Below are positions 9,318 to 18,655 of a stretch of 64,000 nucleotides of DNA, piece by piece; the stretch's first letter is position 1; each line of letters opens with the position of its first letter. The notes beneath the pieces were generated by a model that ran no database searches, was not told where the DNA came from, and saw nothing but the letters and a program-made list of their open reading frames with translations. The position numbers were made by a program, and so were the translations under genes. Location of the stretch: positions 109,094 to 173,093 of the forward strand of contig NZ_GL883887.1 in the NCBI RefSeq assembly GCF_000205165.1, written 5' to 3'. This stretch comes from Paraprevotella xylaniphila YIT 11841. Lineage in GTDB: Bacteria > Bacteroidota > Bacteroidia > Bacteroidales > Bacteroidaceae.

Positions 9318-10847
9318 ATGGTATTTATAATCTCCGTAGCTTGCCTCATCGTCGGATGTATAGCAGGATTCGCTTTGTTCCGCTATGTGGCAACGGGTAA
9401 ATATCGGCAAATCATCGAAGAAGCGAGCAAAGAAGCCGAAGTCATCAAAGAGAAAAAACTGCTCGAAGTGAAAGAAAAGTTCCTGAACAAGAAGTCGGAA
9501 CTGGAAAAGGAAGTGCAGCAACGCAACCAACAAATACAGCAGCACGAAAACCGCCTGAAACAACGTGAACTGAGCCTGAACCAACGCCAGGACGACCTGA
9601 ACCGCAAAAAAGGCGAAATAGAAACTGACCGCAAACGGTTGGAAAACCAACAGCAAGGACTGGCCCGCCGCGAAGAAGAATTGAAAGAACTGGAAGCTAA
9701 AGAGCGCGAGAAACTGGAAGCCATCAGCGGCCTGAGTGCCGATGAAGCCCGTGAACGATTAGTGGAATCCCTGAAAGACGAGGCCAAGACCAACGCGGCA
9801 AGCTACATCAATGAAATCATGGACGAAGCCAAGTTGACAGCCAACAAGGAAGCCAAACGCATCGTCATACAAAGCATACAGCGCGTAGCGACGGAAACGG
9901 CCATCGAAAACAGCGTGACCGTATTCCACATTGACAACGACGAAGTGAAAGGACGTATCATCGGCCGTGAAGGACGCAACATCCGTGCATTGGAGGCTGC
10001 CACAGGCGTGGAGATTGTCGTGGATGACACTCCCGAAGCCATTGTCATTTCTGCATTCGACCCCGTACGCCGGGAAATTTGCCGCCTGGCCCTGCATCAG
10101 CTCGTAGCCGACGGACGTATCCATCCGGCACGTATCGAAGAAGTGGTAGCCAAAGTGACCAAGCAAGTGGAAGAAGAAATCATCGAAACGGGAAAACGTA
10201 CGGCCATCGACTTGGGTATCCACGGCCTGCATCCGGAACTGGTACGTATCGTGGGTAAGATGAAATACCGCAGCAGCTACGGACAGAACCTGTTGCAGCA
10301 TGCCCGTGAAACAGCCAATCTCTGTGCCGTAATGGCTTCGGAACTGGGTCTGAATCCGAAAAAGGCCAAACGCGCCGGCCTGTTGCACGACATCGGCAAG
10401 GTGCCCGACGAGGAACCGGAATTGCCGCACGCCATCTACGGTGCCAAGTTGGCCGAGAAATATAAAGAGAAACCAGATATCTGCAACGCCATCGGTGCCC
10501 ACCACGACGAAATGGAAATGACTTCATTGCTCGCTCCCATCGTGCAAGTGTGCGATGCCATCAGTGGAGCACGCCCGGGAGCACGCCGCGAAATCGTGGA
10601 AGCCTACATCAAGCGGCTGAACGACCTTGAAAACATCGCCATGAGTTATCCGGGTGTCACGAAAACCTACGCTATCCAAGCCGGGCGCGAGTTGCGCGTC
10701 ATAGTGGGTGCGGACAAGATTGACGACAAGCAAACGGAAAGCCTGAGCGGAGAGATTGCCAAGAAAATCCAAGATGAAATGACCTATCCGGGACAGGTAA
10801 AGATCACGGTTATCCGAGAAACCCGCTCGGTAAGTTATGCGAAATAA
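9318..10847 (+). CDS. rny: Ribonuclease Y
   Basis: Membrane-anchored endoribonuclease that starts mRNA decay. The 509-residue length is typical. Order of parts: N-terminal membrane helix (residues 1-20), a long charged coiled coil to about 150, a KH RNA-binding domain with [13 protein letters not shown], and an HD phosphohydrolase domain with LLHDIGKV and the downstream histidine of IGAHHDE. It begins with ATG at 9318. A strong terminator hairpin lies just after the stop. Confidence 0.96.
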   Translation: MVFIISVACLIVGCIAGFALFRYVATGKYRQIIEEASKEAEVIKEKKLLEVKEKFLNKKSELEKEVQQRNQQIQQHENRLKQRELSLNQRQDDLNRKKGEIETDRKRLENQQQGLARREEELKELEAKEREKLEAISGLSADEARERLVESLKDEAKTNAASYINEIMDEAKLTANKEAKRIVIQSIQRVATETAIENSVTVFHIDNDEVKGRIIGREGRNIRALEAATGVEIVVDDTPEAIVISAFDPVRREICRLALHQLVADGRIHPARIEEVVAKVTKQVEEEIIETGKRTAIDLGIHGLHPELVRIVGKMKYRSSYGQNLLQHARETANLCAVMASELGLNPKKAKRAGLLHDIGKVPDEEPELPHAIYGAKLAEKYKEKPDICNAIGAHHDEMEMTSLLAPIVQVCDAISGARPGARREIVEAYIKRLNDLENIAMSYPGVTKTYAIQAGRELRVIVGADKIDDKQTESLSGEIAKKIQDEMTYPGQVKITVIRETRSVSYAK

Positions 10848-10867
10848 GAGAATATTTCATGAACATG

Positions 10868-10900
10868 ATGCCTTTCCTTTCACCACGAGGGGAAAGGCAT
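10868..10900 (+). terminator. Rho-independent terminator of rny
   Basis: A perfect 10-base stem, ATGCCTTTCC (10868-10877) with GGAAAGGCAT (10891-10900), followed by atttatt. It overlaps the upstream in-frame start at 10859 of the next gene, so that gene must begin later. Confidence 0.8.
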
Positions 10901-10918
10901 ATTTATTCAAAGCCGGAC

Positions 10919-11821
10919 ATGGAAAAATATATAAAGGCCATAAGCCAATGGATTGACGGAATCCCTTATGAAAAGGCTTTTTGGAACAATGTGTATCGTT
11001 GGAAACAGACATTCAACGGAATGATGCAATGGTCAAACTATGGCGGAATCATCGATTTGGAATGTTTTGACGCAAACCGTTTCCTCTCATCCTGCACTTC
11101 CTGCAAACCTAAAGTTTTGGACGTGGGATGCGGATTAAGCTATGCAACCGGTAACTATATAGAGATTAATGGTACTAAAACGGCACTTGACCTCCATTAC
11201 GTAGACCCATTGGCGGATGTGTTCAATGACATTAAGAAAAGGTACCACCGTAACCTGCCGGACATAGAATTCGGCATGGTGGAATACTTGTCGGACTTCT
11301 TTCCCCGCCACGACGCAGACCTGATTATCATCCAAAATGCACTCGACCACTCTGCCATGCCCATAAAAGGCATACAGGAAGCCTTCTCCACACTGAAGAC
11401 CGGGGGCATATTATATCTCAACCATCATCCTAACGAAGCTGAAACGGAACAATATAAAGTTTTTCACCAGTATAACATTGACGAAGAGAATGGAAAACTC
11501 ATCATCTGGAACAAAACGGAAAGGTCTATCATTCAAGGTTTACTTGGTGCACACGCAGACATAACCGTAACCCGCCACGAAAACGGACATATAATAGCCA
11601 TAATAAAAAAACTATCCGAAATACCATCGGAAGAATATCTTTCAGGTCATGACCGCATGCAAATATGCCACGCACTCATGGAAGTGGCCGGTAAATTAAA
11701 AATAAGCTATACTTTGAAATCTTCGTTAAAATATACTTTTTATAATTCCGTACAATTCATTGTACAAGCCCTACCTTGGGAAGCGAAGATGAGAATAAAG
11801 AAACTTATCAAACAGGCATGA
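10919..11821 (+). CDS. SAM-dependent class I methyltransferase
   Basis: About 300 residues from ATG 10919 (MEKYIKAISQ). The SAM-binding motif I is VLDVGCGLSYATGN, and later motifs are DADLIIIQNALDH and LKTGGILYLNHHP. The acceptor is unknown. Its place at the edge of the polysaccharide cluster, 10 bases before an acyltransferase gene, suggests it methylates a sugar or lipid-linked glycan. An ATG at 10862 or 10868 in or near the rny terminator is possible but unlikely. Base composition from here on is clearly more A/T-rich than in rny. Confidence 0.75.
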   Translation: MEKYIKAISQWIDGIPYEKAFWNNVYRWKQTFNGMMQWSNYGGIIDLECFDANRFLSSCTSCKPKVLDVGCGLSYATGNYIEINGTKTALDLHYVDPLADVFNDIKKRYHRNLPDIEFGMVEYLSDFFPRHDADLIIIQNALDHSAMPIKGIQEAFSTLKTGGILYLNHHPNEAETEQYKVFHQYNIDEENGKLIIWNKTERSIIQGLLGAHADITVTRHENGHIIAIIKKLSEIPSEEYLSGHDRMQICHALMEVAGKLKISYTLKSSLKYTFYNSVQFIVQALPWEAKMRIKKLIKQA

Positions 11822-11831
11822 ATTTAAAAGG

Positions 11832-12872
11832 ATGCAAAGCAAAAATATCAAATGGATCAATACAGCCCGCGCACTCTGCATGATTTCCGTTTACTTGCTC
11901 CATAGTGAATTCTACTATGGAGATGCAGGTTTTTCATACGGTTATGCTCTGACACCGTTCTATGTCAACACATTCTTTTTTATTAGCGGCTACCTGCTTT
12001 TCAAAAAATATATGAAAGTTCCCGAAACAATCTGTTTTCCAAAAAAGGAATATCATAAGCTGATAGCCAACGTGATTTTCAGGTTAGTCATCCCCACCCT
12101 CGTCTTTTCGACCTTAATCTACATCCCCAAAATGATATTCCACGGGAATCCCCTATCTTTCGGGCAATACCTTCATGATGTATGGGGAGGAACCAGTTAT
12201 TGGTTTACTTCCGCTTTATCCGTCGCACAAATCTTATTGGCAGTTTTGTTACTGAGCCAACGCAGTCATATGGCGTTCTATGTAGTCGCATGCACTCTTT
12301 TGTCCCTTTTGGGAATACACCTCCGAGGTATCTTCCCCTCCTCTTTTCCTTGGTACTATCAAACAGGAATGGCTTCTACCTTATTGATGAGCTTGGGCGG
12401 TATATATTTGAGATACGAATCCCGAATTAACAAAATAATATCAAAACCCTACGTTTTCGGAGTAGCAGCTTTCGTATACCTTTACAGTATCATGATTACA
12501 AATCCCGCACAGCTTCAAAAAACAATACCGGACATCTACATGCATTTATGGGAATATCTGACCATCCTATGCAGTATTATTTGTATCATTACCCTCTCAC
12601 ACCTGCTCCCTCAGGTAAAATGGTTGGAATACATTGGAAAGAACTCCATTATATTTTACTTCTTCTCCGGAGTAATGCCAGCTTTATTCGGCAGCATCAT
12701 TTCGCTATTCGCTCCCAATGCCTCATACGCCCTTACTTTAACCGTAACTTCCATTGCCCTACTGGCTGCAACAGGGATAAACTTGATTATCCAACAATAT
12801 TTTCCCTACCTTACCGATTTGCGGAAAATCCTATTTCCCAACCAACAAGCTTTGCATAAGAAATCAAATTAA
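11832..12872 (+). CDS. Acyltransferase 3 family membrane protein
   Basis: A multi-pass inner-membrane O-acyltransferase (346 residues, about ten helices) of the type that acetylates sugars on exopolysaccharide or O-antigen. The N-terminal motif INTARALCMISVYLLHSEF carries the family's conserved Arg and His on the first helix, and FFISGYLLF is also typical. It follows the methyltransferase by 10 bases and is convergent with the glycosyltransferase at 12864. The two stop codons lie within one shared hairpin and the coding regions overlap by nine bases. The likely role is a decorating acetyl group on the local polysaccharide. Confidence 0.85.
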   Translation: MQSKNIKWINTARALCMISVYLLHSEFYYGDAGFSYGYALTPFYVNTFFFISGYLLFKKYMKVPETICFPKKEYHKLIANVIFRLVIPTLVFSTLIYIPKMIFHGNPLSFGQYLHDVWGGTSYWFTSALSVAQILLAVLLLSQRSHMAFYVVACTLLSLLGIHLRGIFPSSFPWYYQTGMASTLLMSLGGIYLRYESRINKIISKPYVFGVAAFVYLYSIMITNPAQLQKTIPDIYMHLWEYLTILCSIICIITLSHLLPQVKWLEYIGKNSIIFYFFSGVMPALFGSIISLFAPNASYALTLTVTSIALLAATGINLIIQQYFPYLTDLRKILFPNQQALHKKSN

Positions 12873-12887
12873 TTTCTTATGCAAAGC
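12849..12887. terminator. Bidirectional terminator shared by two convergent genes
   Basis: A perfect 16-base stem, GCTTTGCATAAGAAAT (12849-12864) with ATTTCTTATGCAAAGC (12872-12887), around a 7-base loop. The stop codon of the plus-strand acyltransferase (12870-12872) and of the minus-strand glycosyltransferase (12864-12866) both fall in or at the loop. Confidence 0.75.
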
Positions 12888-13619
12888 CCTACATGCATAA
12901 TTAATATAATAATATGCAGACTTTATAATCCCTATTTTTTCCACATTCATATAAATATTCCATTGCCAAGAGAGCACGGCTAACTTCCGTGAAGACACGG
13001 AAGCTTTCCGCACACGGTATAAAGCGGTTACCGTATTCGTATTACGAGCTATAAAGCCTTTCTTTAAAATAGATAACCATAAAGCGTAGTCTTCATGATG
13101 AATCGGCCTGAACAGCACCTTCCCCACTTTCGCAACATCATAAATACCTGTCAGGTTTCCAATCACATTACCTTTAAGCAAACATTCATAAGAAGCCGTA
13201 TCCGGAGCCTTTATAATTCGACCTGCCCGAAACCCCTCTTCATTCATCTTTTCATAATTAGAAAAAACAATGGCCGTTTTTTTATGATTAAACAACCGAA
13301 CCTGTTGCTCCAATTTAGTAGGGAACCAAATATCATCACTATCCAAAAAAGCGATGAAGCGTCCCTTAGCCTGCTGTATTCCTATATTCCTTGGAATAGC
13401 AGGAATGCCTAAAGGCTTATAGTTCTGCAACAGATGTATACGGGAGTCCTTTTTCACATATTGTTCTACAATATCTTTGGAATTATCTGTTGAACCATCA
13501 TCCACGACAATCAATTCCCAACACGAATAAGTCTGTGAAATCACAGAAAGTATAGAATCTTCTATAAAACGCCCGGAATTATAAACCGGCATGATTACAG
13601 ATACCATATCCATCGCCAT
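12864..13619 (-). CDS. Glycosyltransferase family 2
   Basis: A GT-A fold transferase of about 250 residues. The nucleotide-sugar site is shown by VSVIMPVYNSGRFIEDSILS, then VVDDGSTDNS, and the metal-binding DSDD in FIAFLDSDDIW. It probably adds one sugar of the repeat unit on the cytoplasmic face. The start could be GTG 13625 or ATG at 13619, 13613 or 13607; ATG 13619 is given here. It is the last gene of the minus-strand operon, one base after the radical SAM gene. Donor and acceptor are unknown. Confidence 0.85.
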   Translation of the reverse strand: MAMDMVSVIMPVYNSGRFIEDSILSVISQTYSCWELIVVDDGSTDNSKDIVEQYVKKDSRIHLLQNYKPLGIPAIPRNIGIQQAKGRFIAFLDSDDIWFPTKLEQQVRLFNHKKTAIVFSNYEKMNEEGFRAGRIIKAPDTASYECLLKGNVIGNLTGIYDVAKVGKVLFRPIHHEDYALWLSILKKGFIARNTNTVTALYRVRKASVSSRKLAVLSWQWNIYMNVEKIGIIKSAYYYINYACRALHKKLI

Positions 13620-13626
13620 AGACACG

Positions 13627-15087
13627 TTACTTAGAAAACAAGTAATGTTTTAACTTACCAAATGCTTTTATAGACCTCTTCAAATCAGAAGGATACGCCA
13701 ACCCGACCCTCAACCTATGAAGGATATAGCTAAAGCGCAAATAATATTTCTTACGAGCCTTGTTACAGAAATCCACCATGTCTTGTGCCGAAAGTCCCGG
13801 CAAAGAAAGCACTGTATTATGGGTTCCATCTGCTAAACAATATTTTGCATAGTCCAACTCTATATAACCATTTGATTTAGCCCATGTATATGCCTCTGTT
13901 CCCGGATAAGGTATTAAAGGAAAAAACTGTGCCGTATCCGTATTCAATTTCAAAGCCAAATTCAAAGTCTCGTTCATCGTTTCTCTCGTTTCTCCGCAAT
14001 TACCCACCATGTAACAAGCATGAATAAGCAGACCTGCCTTTTTTGCATCAGAAACATAGCGATAGAATTGCTCCACTTTCGTTCCCTTCTTTATATTGTC
14101 TAATATTTGCTGACTCCCGGATTCGATTCCGGGAATAATCAACCGACAACCCGCCTTTTTCATCGCACACATGGTTTCATAGTCCAAATTTACCCGTGCA
14201 TTGCAAAGCCACTTCAAACGTTTATTAAGCCCTTTGTTTATCAATAAATTACAGATTTCCAGAACCCGTTTTTTATTAACCGTGAAAGTATCATCCTCTA
14301 TCACGACTTCTTTGACATCCGGAAAATTCTCCGCAATATACTCAAACTCATTCACTACATTCTCTGCAGAACGTGCCCTGAATATATGTCCATGCATGGT
14401 TTGCGGATACACACAAAAATTACAATGGAACGGACATCCCCTTCCCGTAAAAATCTGGATAGAAGGATAAGTAGCCGCCGCAAAGAAATAATCCCTTTCG
14501 TTCAGGTTGTTTTTAATAAAAGTGGAAGCAAACGGGATTTCATCCAAATTCTTTATGGAAGGCATAATCCCCGTACGTATAAAAGTCTCCCCTTGCCTCA
14601 AGCACAATCCCCTTACTTGCAGAAGCTCTTCCCGGTTCTCAATGGCGTCAGCCAATTCTTTTATAGTTTCATCATACTCTCCTATCGCCACCGCATCTAC
14701 CGCCTTGGAATATCCTAATGTTTCCTCCGCACATGCAGAAGGATGGGTTCCAACCAGAACAAGAAAGGAATGTGGATACATTTGCTTGATACGTCCTGCA
14801 AAACTCACGTCACTTTTTATGGAAGGTGTACTGGTATCTAAGACAAACAAAGTATTATCATCCGCCTTATTCGCAAGCAAAGTCAACGTTACTTCCTCAT
14901 TTAAAGGTTTTGCCGGTGCATCCAAAAAATATACTTCATGCCCATTCTTCTCTACATAAGCAGCAGCGTATATCAGCCATAACGGATAATATAAAGCACC
15001 ACTTTTTGTTATTGCCGGACTTCTAGATTCCCTTGAGAATTTACCATATTCTGCCTTAAAAGGCGGGTTTATAAAATAAACTTTCAT
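13627..15087 (-). CDS. B12-binding-domain radical SAM enzyme
   Basis: 486 residues. Residues 1-180 form a cobalamin-binding-type domain (LVGTHPSACAEETLG and VDAVAIGEYDETIKELADA). The radical SAM core has the 4Fe-4S triad CxxxCxxC at Cys218, Cys222 and Cys225 (GRGCPFHCNFC), followed by IEDDTFTVNKKR and IPGIESGSQ. Its class (BchE, hopanoid and methylase-like) carries out difficult C-methylations, cyclisations or rearrangements. The strict B12 motif DxHxxG is not visible, as in many members. It sits between glycosyltransferase genes in the polysaccharide operon, so it may modify a sugar or the lipid carrier. Substrate unknown. Confidence 0.85.
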   Translation of the reverse strand: MKVYFINPPFKAEYGKFSRESRSPAITKSGALYYPLWLIYAAAYVEKNGHEVYFLDAPAKPLNEEVTLTLLANKADDNTLFVLDTSTPSIKSDVSFAGRIKQMYPHSFLVLVGTHPSACAEETLGYSKAVDAVAIGEYDETIKELADAIENREELLQVRGLCLRQGETFIRTGIMPSIKNLDEIPFASTFIKNNLNERDYFFAAATYPSIQIFTGRGCPFHCNFCVYPQTMHGHIFRARSAENVVNEFEYIAENFPDVKEVVIEDDTFTVNKKRVLEICNLLINKGLNKRLKWLCNARVNLDYETMCAMKKAGCRLIIPGIESGSQQILDNIKKGTKVEQFYRYVSDAKKAGLLIHACYMVGNCGETRETMNETLNLALKLNTDTAQFFPLIPYPGTEAYTWAKSNGYIELDYAKYCLADGTHNTVLSLPGLSAQDMVDFCNKARKKYYLRFSYILHRLRVGLAYPSDLKRSIKAFGKLKHYLFSK

Positions 15088-15111
15088 ACTTAATCATTCA
15101 TAAATACACAC

Positions 15112-15906
15112 TTACCCCTTATTTGTTTTGGCGTAATGCATGCGTTTCAGCATATCTATGCCAAAGATACAAATAATTAATCTTTTTACGCAATCAAAAG
15201 CCCAAAAATAAAAATAACAGAACTTGGCTAACCACCTTCCTCCCCCATTATTCAACACAATGTGCTCAATATCATATCTCTTTGCAGATATAGGAGCCAC
15301 TGAGACTCCTCCCAATCTAAATTCTGCCAAATCAGCCGGAATGTATTTAAAACGTGCCCCTCCCTGATAAGCCCGTGTTAAAAAATCATGATCCATCATA
15401 TAACGGAATTTCAAATCGTATCCTCCCCAACGGCGATAAGCTGCAGCCGTTACAAAAGTACCCTGATGGTCTACATTCACAAAAAACGGCATTAACGGGA
15501 ACTTCATAGAGGGGATGTCACGCCCGGTAAATCCCGTATCTTTGTTGCGGATAATCACGTTTCCCCTGTAAACATCCACATCCGGTTCATAAAACTTTGC
15601 AACCACCTCCAATGCATTAGGCAGCAAAATATCATCACTATTAATGATTACAATCAAATCTCCTTTAGCATGAAAGATACCTTTATTGAACGCATCACTT
15701 ATGCCTTTGTCTGGCTCGGAACAGAAATACCCCAAATGTTCTTTGTACTGTTCTATAATATCCAAAGTCCCATCTGTTGACCCTCCATCTATAATTACAT
15801 AATCTATATATGGGTACTTCTGCTCCACCACACTCTTTATCGTTTCCTCCAAAGTATTCACACTATTATAACATATAGTAACGACAGAAATCACAGGATA
15901 TTTCAT
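15112..15906 (-). CDS. Glycosyltransferase family 2
   Basis: 264 residues. The GT-A signature is PVISVVTICYNSVNTLEETI, with VIIDGGSTDGT and the metal motif NSDD (VIINSDDIL). The region YRRWGGYDLKFRYMMDHDFLTRA is typical of this subgroup of sugar transferases, in which the D-x-D/F-L segment closes the acceptor site. It belongs to the minus-strand polysaccharide operon. Linkage and sugar cannot be told. Confidence 0.88.
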   Translation of the reverse strand: MKYPVISVVTICYNSVNTLEETIKSVVEQKYPYIDYVIIDGGSTDGTLDIIEQYKEHLGYFCSEPDKGISDAFNKGIFHAKGDLIVIINSDDILLPNALEVVAKFYEPDVDVYRGNVIIRNKDTGFTGRDIPSMKFPLMPFFVNVDHQGTFVTAAAYRRWGGYDLKFRYMMDHDFLTRAYQGGARFKYIPADLAEFRLGGVSVAPISAKRYDIEHIVLNNGGGRWLAKFCYFYFWAFDCVKRLIICIFGIDMLKRMHYAKTNKG

Positions 15907-15917
15907 AATTTAAATTT

Positions 15918-16811
15918 TCAAAATAAATTAAAAAGAATAGACAATCTCCCAAAAATGGACACAAAATGGTTTGCACAATCAAGTTCATGTCCGCAAATCA
16001 AAGAAACTTTGTTGAAACATTTTTTATAGTTTATCACCTTAAACGTTAACTCCTTGTGTTCTTCCACCATCAATTCAGCATAACCATTCCATAATTCTCT
16101 GGCAATAGAAGAACGTATCCTTTCATTTTTCCGTAACCTTCCAATTCTTTCTCTCCACCGGAATAATGAAGAGTTCACTTGTCCAACCGCATTTCGAGAA
16201 TGTTGGCGATATAGGATATAAGGCTTATCATCAAAACAAACCCATGCACCCAATGCCATTGCAACATCATAAATCCATACATCGTGCATTCTCATATAGC
16301 GAGGAGTATACTTCAGTAACTCATTTCTAAGTTTATCGTTAAATACCATCGTACACCCTCCTACGAACTGATACATGAGTGCTTCACCATAAGTCAACAA
16401 AGGATGAATCTTTACACTATCCATTGGACACAAATTTTCATCAACCAACTGAGTTTGTCCAAAATACAAAGCAGGTCTGTCCACACAATTTCCAAATTGT
16501 TCTAATGCGGCCTTCAATTTATCTTCATGCCATACATCATCTTGATCCGAAAAGGCATACCATTCACATTTGGGAGCATTTAACAACAAATCCCAAAAAC
16601 TCCGTGCCGGCCCTACATTTCGCCCTTCATACCATCGTAAGTTACCGTTCTTTTCCTCTTCAGCCAAGATCTGTTTTGTGCAATCCGAAGACCCGTCATC
16701 GCGTACCAACAAAGTACAATCTACTCCTTTTTGAGCATAAATAGAAACCAATTGCTCCTTCAAATACATTTGTCCATTATAAGTAGACATTAAAACCAAT
16801 ACCTTTTTCAT
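15918..16811 (-). CDS. Glycosyltransferase family 2, rhamnosyltransferase-like
   Basis: 297 residues with KVLVLMSTYNGQMYLKEQL, then VRDDGSSD and the motif YAFSDQDDVWHEDKL. The SDQDDVW form of the metal-binding site is characteristic of the rhamnosyltransferase-like branch of GT2. RmlA in the same window makes the precursor of dTDP-rhamnose, which is consistent but not proof. It is 11 bases upstream of the next GT2 in the operon. Confidence 0.86.
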   Translation of the reverse strand: MKKVLVLMSTYNGQMYLKEQLVSIYAQKGVDCTLLVRDDGSSDCTKQILAEEEKNGNLRWYEGRNVGPARSFWDLLLNAPKCEWYAFSDQDDVWHEDKLKAALEQFGNCVDRPALYFGQTQLVDENLCPMDSVKIHPLLTYGEALMYQFVGGCTMVFNDKLRNELLKYTPRYMRMHDVWIYDVAMALGAWVCFDDKPYILYRQHSRNAVGQVNSSLFRWRERIGRLRKNERIRSSIARELWNGYAELMVEEHKELTFKVINYKKCFNKVSLICGHELDCANHFVSIFGRLSILFNLF

Positions 16812-16885
16812 TTCCCCTTTTTAATTGGCTCTATTACCGTCATCCAAACAACAATATCCACACTATTTTCTTCAGACATTACAAA

Positions 16886-18649
16886 TCATTTCAGTATACG
16901 TTTTACAAACTCCATCCCTTTTTCTCCAATTACATTCCCTACTTTTTCTTTCAAAACTTGCTTGACGTCTCCAACCAATCCGGTACTTGTAATCAAACGT
17001 AAAGCCTCATTTTCGTCTGTATCACGCGTAAACACCTCAAAAAGGTATGACTTATTAATTTCAGTAGATAGAAAAGTACCCATGTTTTCTAAAAAATCCT
17101 CTTTAGAAGAAGCAGATAAATAATTTATACCAAGATTTTTGGCATAATCCCTTACTAATGTACGCGACTGATTGCCATAATGTCCAGCAGCCGCAATATA
17201 TGGATTCACACCTTCTTTAAATATATGACCAGGATTCAGATAATGAGTAAACTCACAACCTTTACCGTTATTTACCAATAAAACTCTGATATTTTTCCCC
17301 CAATGCCGGTTACCTAAAGCATTCATATCATAAAAAAAGGCCAAGTCTCCCAAAACTCCAAAATACAACTTATCAGGATGAACCAAAGCTGCCCCCAAAA
17401 GAGAGGAAAGAGTCCCATCCGTACCGAAACCTCCCACATTGCATGCAGAATTCACGGATTTTGGAATCTCAAAAAAATCCCACGATCTTAAAGAAGTTAG
17501 AATACCGAAATGTATGGCACACCCCTCTGGAAGTCTGCAAGACAACTGTTTAGCCATCCATATATTTGAAAATGGCAAATCCGGAATTTTCTCATAACAT
17601 CTGACATAATCATTTCTACATGATTTCAAAAAAGAAAGTGTACCCTTGCCTACATTTCGCTTTTGGCCATACTTCTCAAAGAAATGGGATTCGTCCATGT
17701 CGAACAAATAAGTAAGCTTACCATATCTGTCACGCAATTGTCCATCCCTATTCACGCGCCACACTTCTTGCGCCTTCCCCCCCATATTAAAATGATCACC
17801 AGAAACTTCCCCCAGATGTATCATCAAACGAATATCCTGTAAACATGGTGCATTTTGTACTGTCAACAAAGCATCCACCTGCCTAAAATTCCCCTTATAA
17901 CCACTTGTATGGTCACAAAAACACACAGCATTGTTATTTTCACAAAAAGCATCAATCAAACCCGTCTCTCTTGCTGTGAATGGACGATGTGCCCCAATAA
18001 ATATAGCTATCTTACCCTGGGGCAAAGGAGGGAAATCCCCATCATAATCAATTCGTCTGACAACTTTAACATACGGCAATTGCTTAACCGACAAATCCCG
18101 GCTATATGTAGTTTCCAAATTCACATGAGCCGGTCCTCCGCCATGAAGTGTCAAAGCCGAAATCGCCTGATTAATGCGCAATGCCGCATTTTCCGCATCC
18201 TTCGTATCACGTACTGACGGGATATAAGTACTAAAAGTCAGAATATCCTTGGCATGTACACTACGATCCGTAACCTGGTCGTACAAATTTCCTAACCGTC
18301 TCAAGTCTTGTGTACCGGTGATTACCAACACGGGCAACTTCCTATAAAAGGCTTCTGTTAATCCCGGCATATAATTACGAGCCGCCGTGGCACCGGTACA
18401 TGTAAGTACAACAGGTTCACCACTCTCCTCTGCCATTCCGCAAGCCATATAAGCAGCCGATCTTTCGTCCACCGATGAATACATTTCAAATCCTCCATCA
18501 TACATCAATGAAGCATTCAACATCATATTAGTCCCTCCAGGAGAGGTCACCACCTTCTTTATATGATGAGCTTTTAACAGCTTGACAAGTATCTGTATAC
18601 CCTTTTCACTAGAATAATAAGTTTCCATATTTCTTATACTTTTTTTCAT
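16886..18649 (-). CDS. Thiamine-diphosphate enzyme, MenD-like
   Basis: 587 residues with the three-domain layout of TPP-dependent decarboxylase/ligases. The conserved activating glutamate is Glu62 in SSVDERSAAYMACGMA. The cofactor site is GDLAFFYDMNALG (434-446) ending in VNN (459-461), where GDL is the MenD form of the usual GDG. NVGGFGTDGTLSS (404-416) also matches MenD. MenD joins a decarboxylated 2-oxoglutarate to isochorismate, but here the gene lies in a polysaccharide operon next to an SDR and a pyruvyl transferase, so menaquinone synthesis is unlikely to be its job. A role in making a branched or acyl-added sugar is an inference. Confidence 0.78.
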   Translation of the reverse strand: MKKSIRNMETYYSSEKGIQILVKLLKAHHIKKVVTSPGGTNMMLNASLMYDGGFEMYSSVDERSAAYMACGMAEESGEPVVLTCTGATAARNYMPGLTEAFYRKLPVLVITGTQDLRRLGNLYDQVTDRSVHAKDILTFSTYIPSVRDTKDAENAALRINQAISALTLHGGGPAHVNLETTYSRDLSVKQLPYVKVVRRIDYDGDFPPLPQGKIAIFIGAHRPFTARETGLIDAFCENNNAVCFCDHTSGYKGNFRQVDALLTVQNAPCLQDIRLMIHLGEVSGDHFNMGGKAQEVWRVNRDGQLRDRYGKLTYLFDMDESHFFEKYGQKRNVGKGTLSFLKSCRNDYVRCYEKIPDLPFSNIWMAKQLSCRLPEGCAIHFGILTSLRSWDFFEIPKSVNSACNVGGFGTDGTLSSLLGAALVHPDKLYFGVLGDLAFFYDMNALGNRHWGKNIRVLLVNNGKGCEFTHYLNPGHIFKEGVNPYIAAAGHYGNQSRTLVRDYAKNLGINYLSASSKEDFLENMGTFLSTEINKSYLFEVFTRDTDENEALRLITSTGLVGDVKQVLKEKVGNVIGEKGMEFVKRILK

Positions 18650-18655
18650 TCCACA

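Noticed and set aside
16886..18649. True MenD of menaquinone synthesis
   Set aside because: Motifs are MenD-like, but the gene is embedded in a polysaccharide operon with no other men genes in the window.
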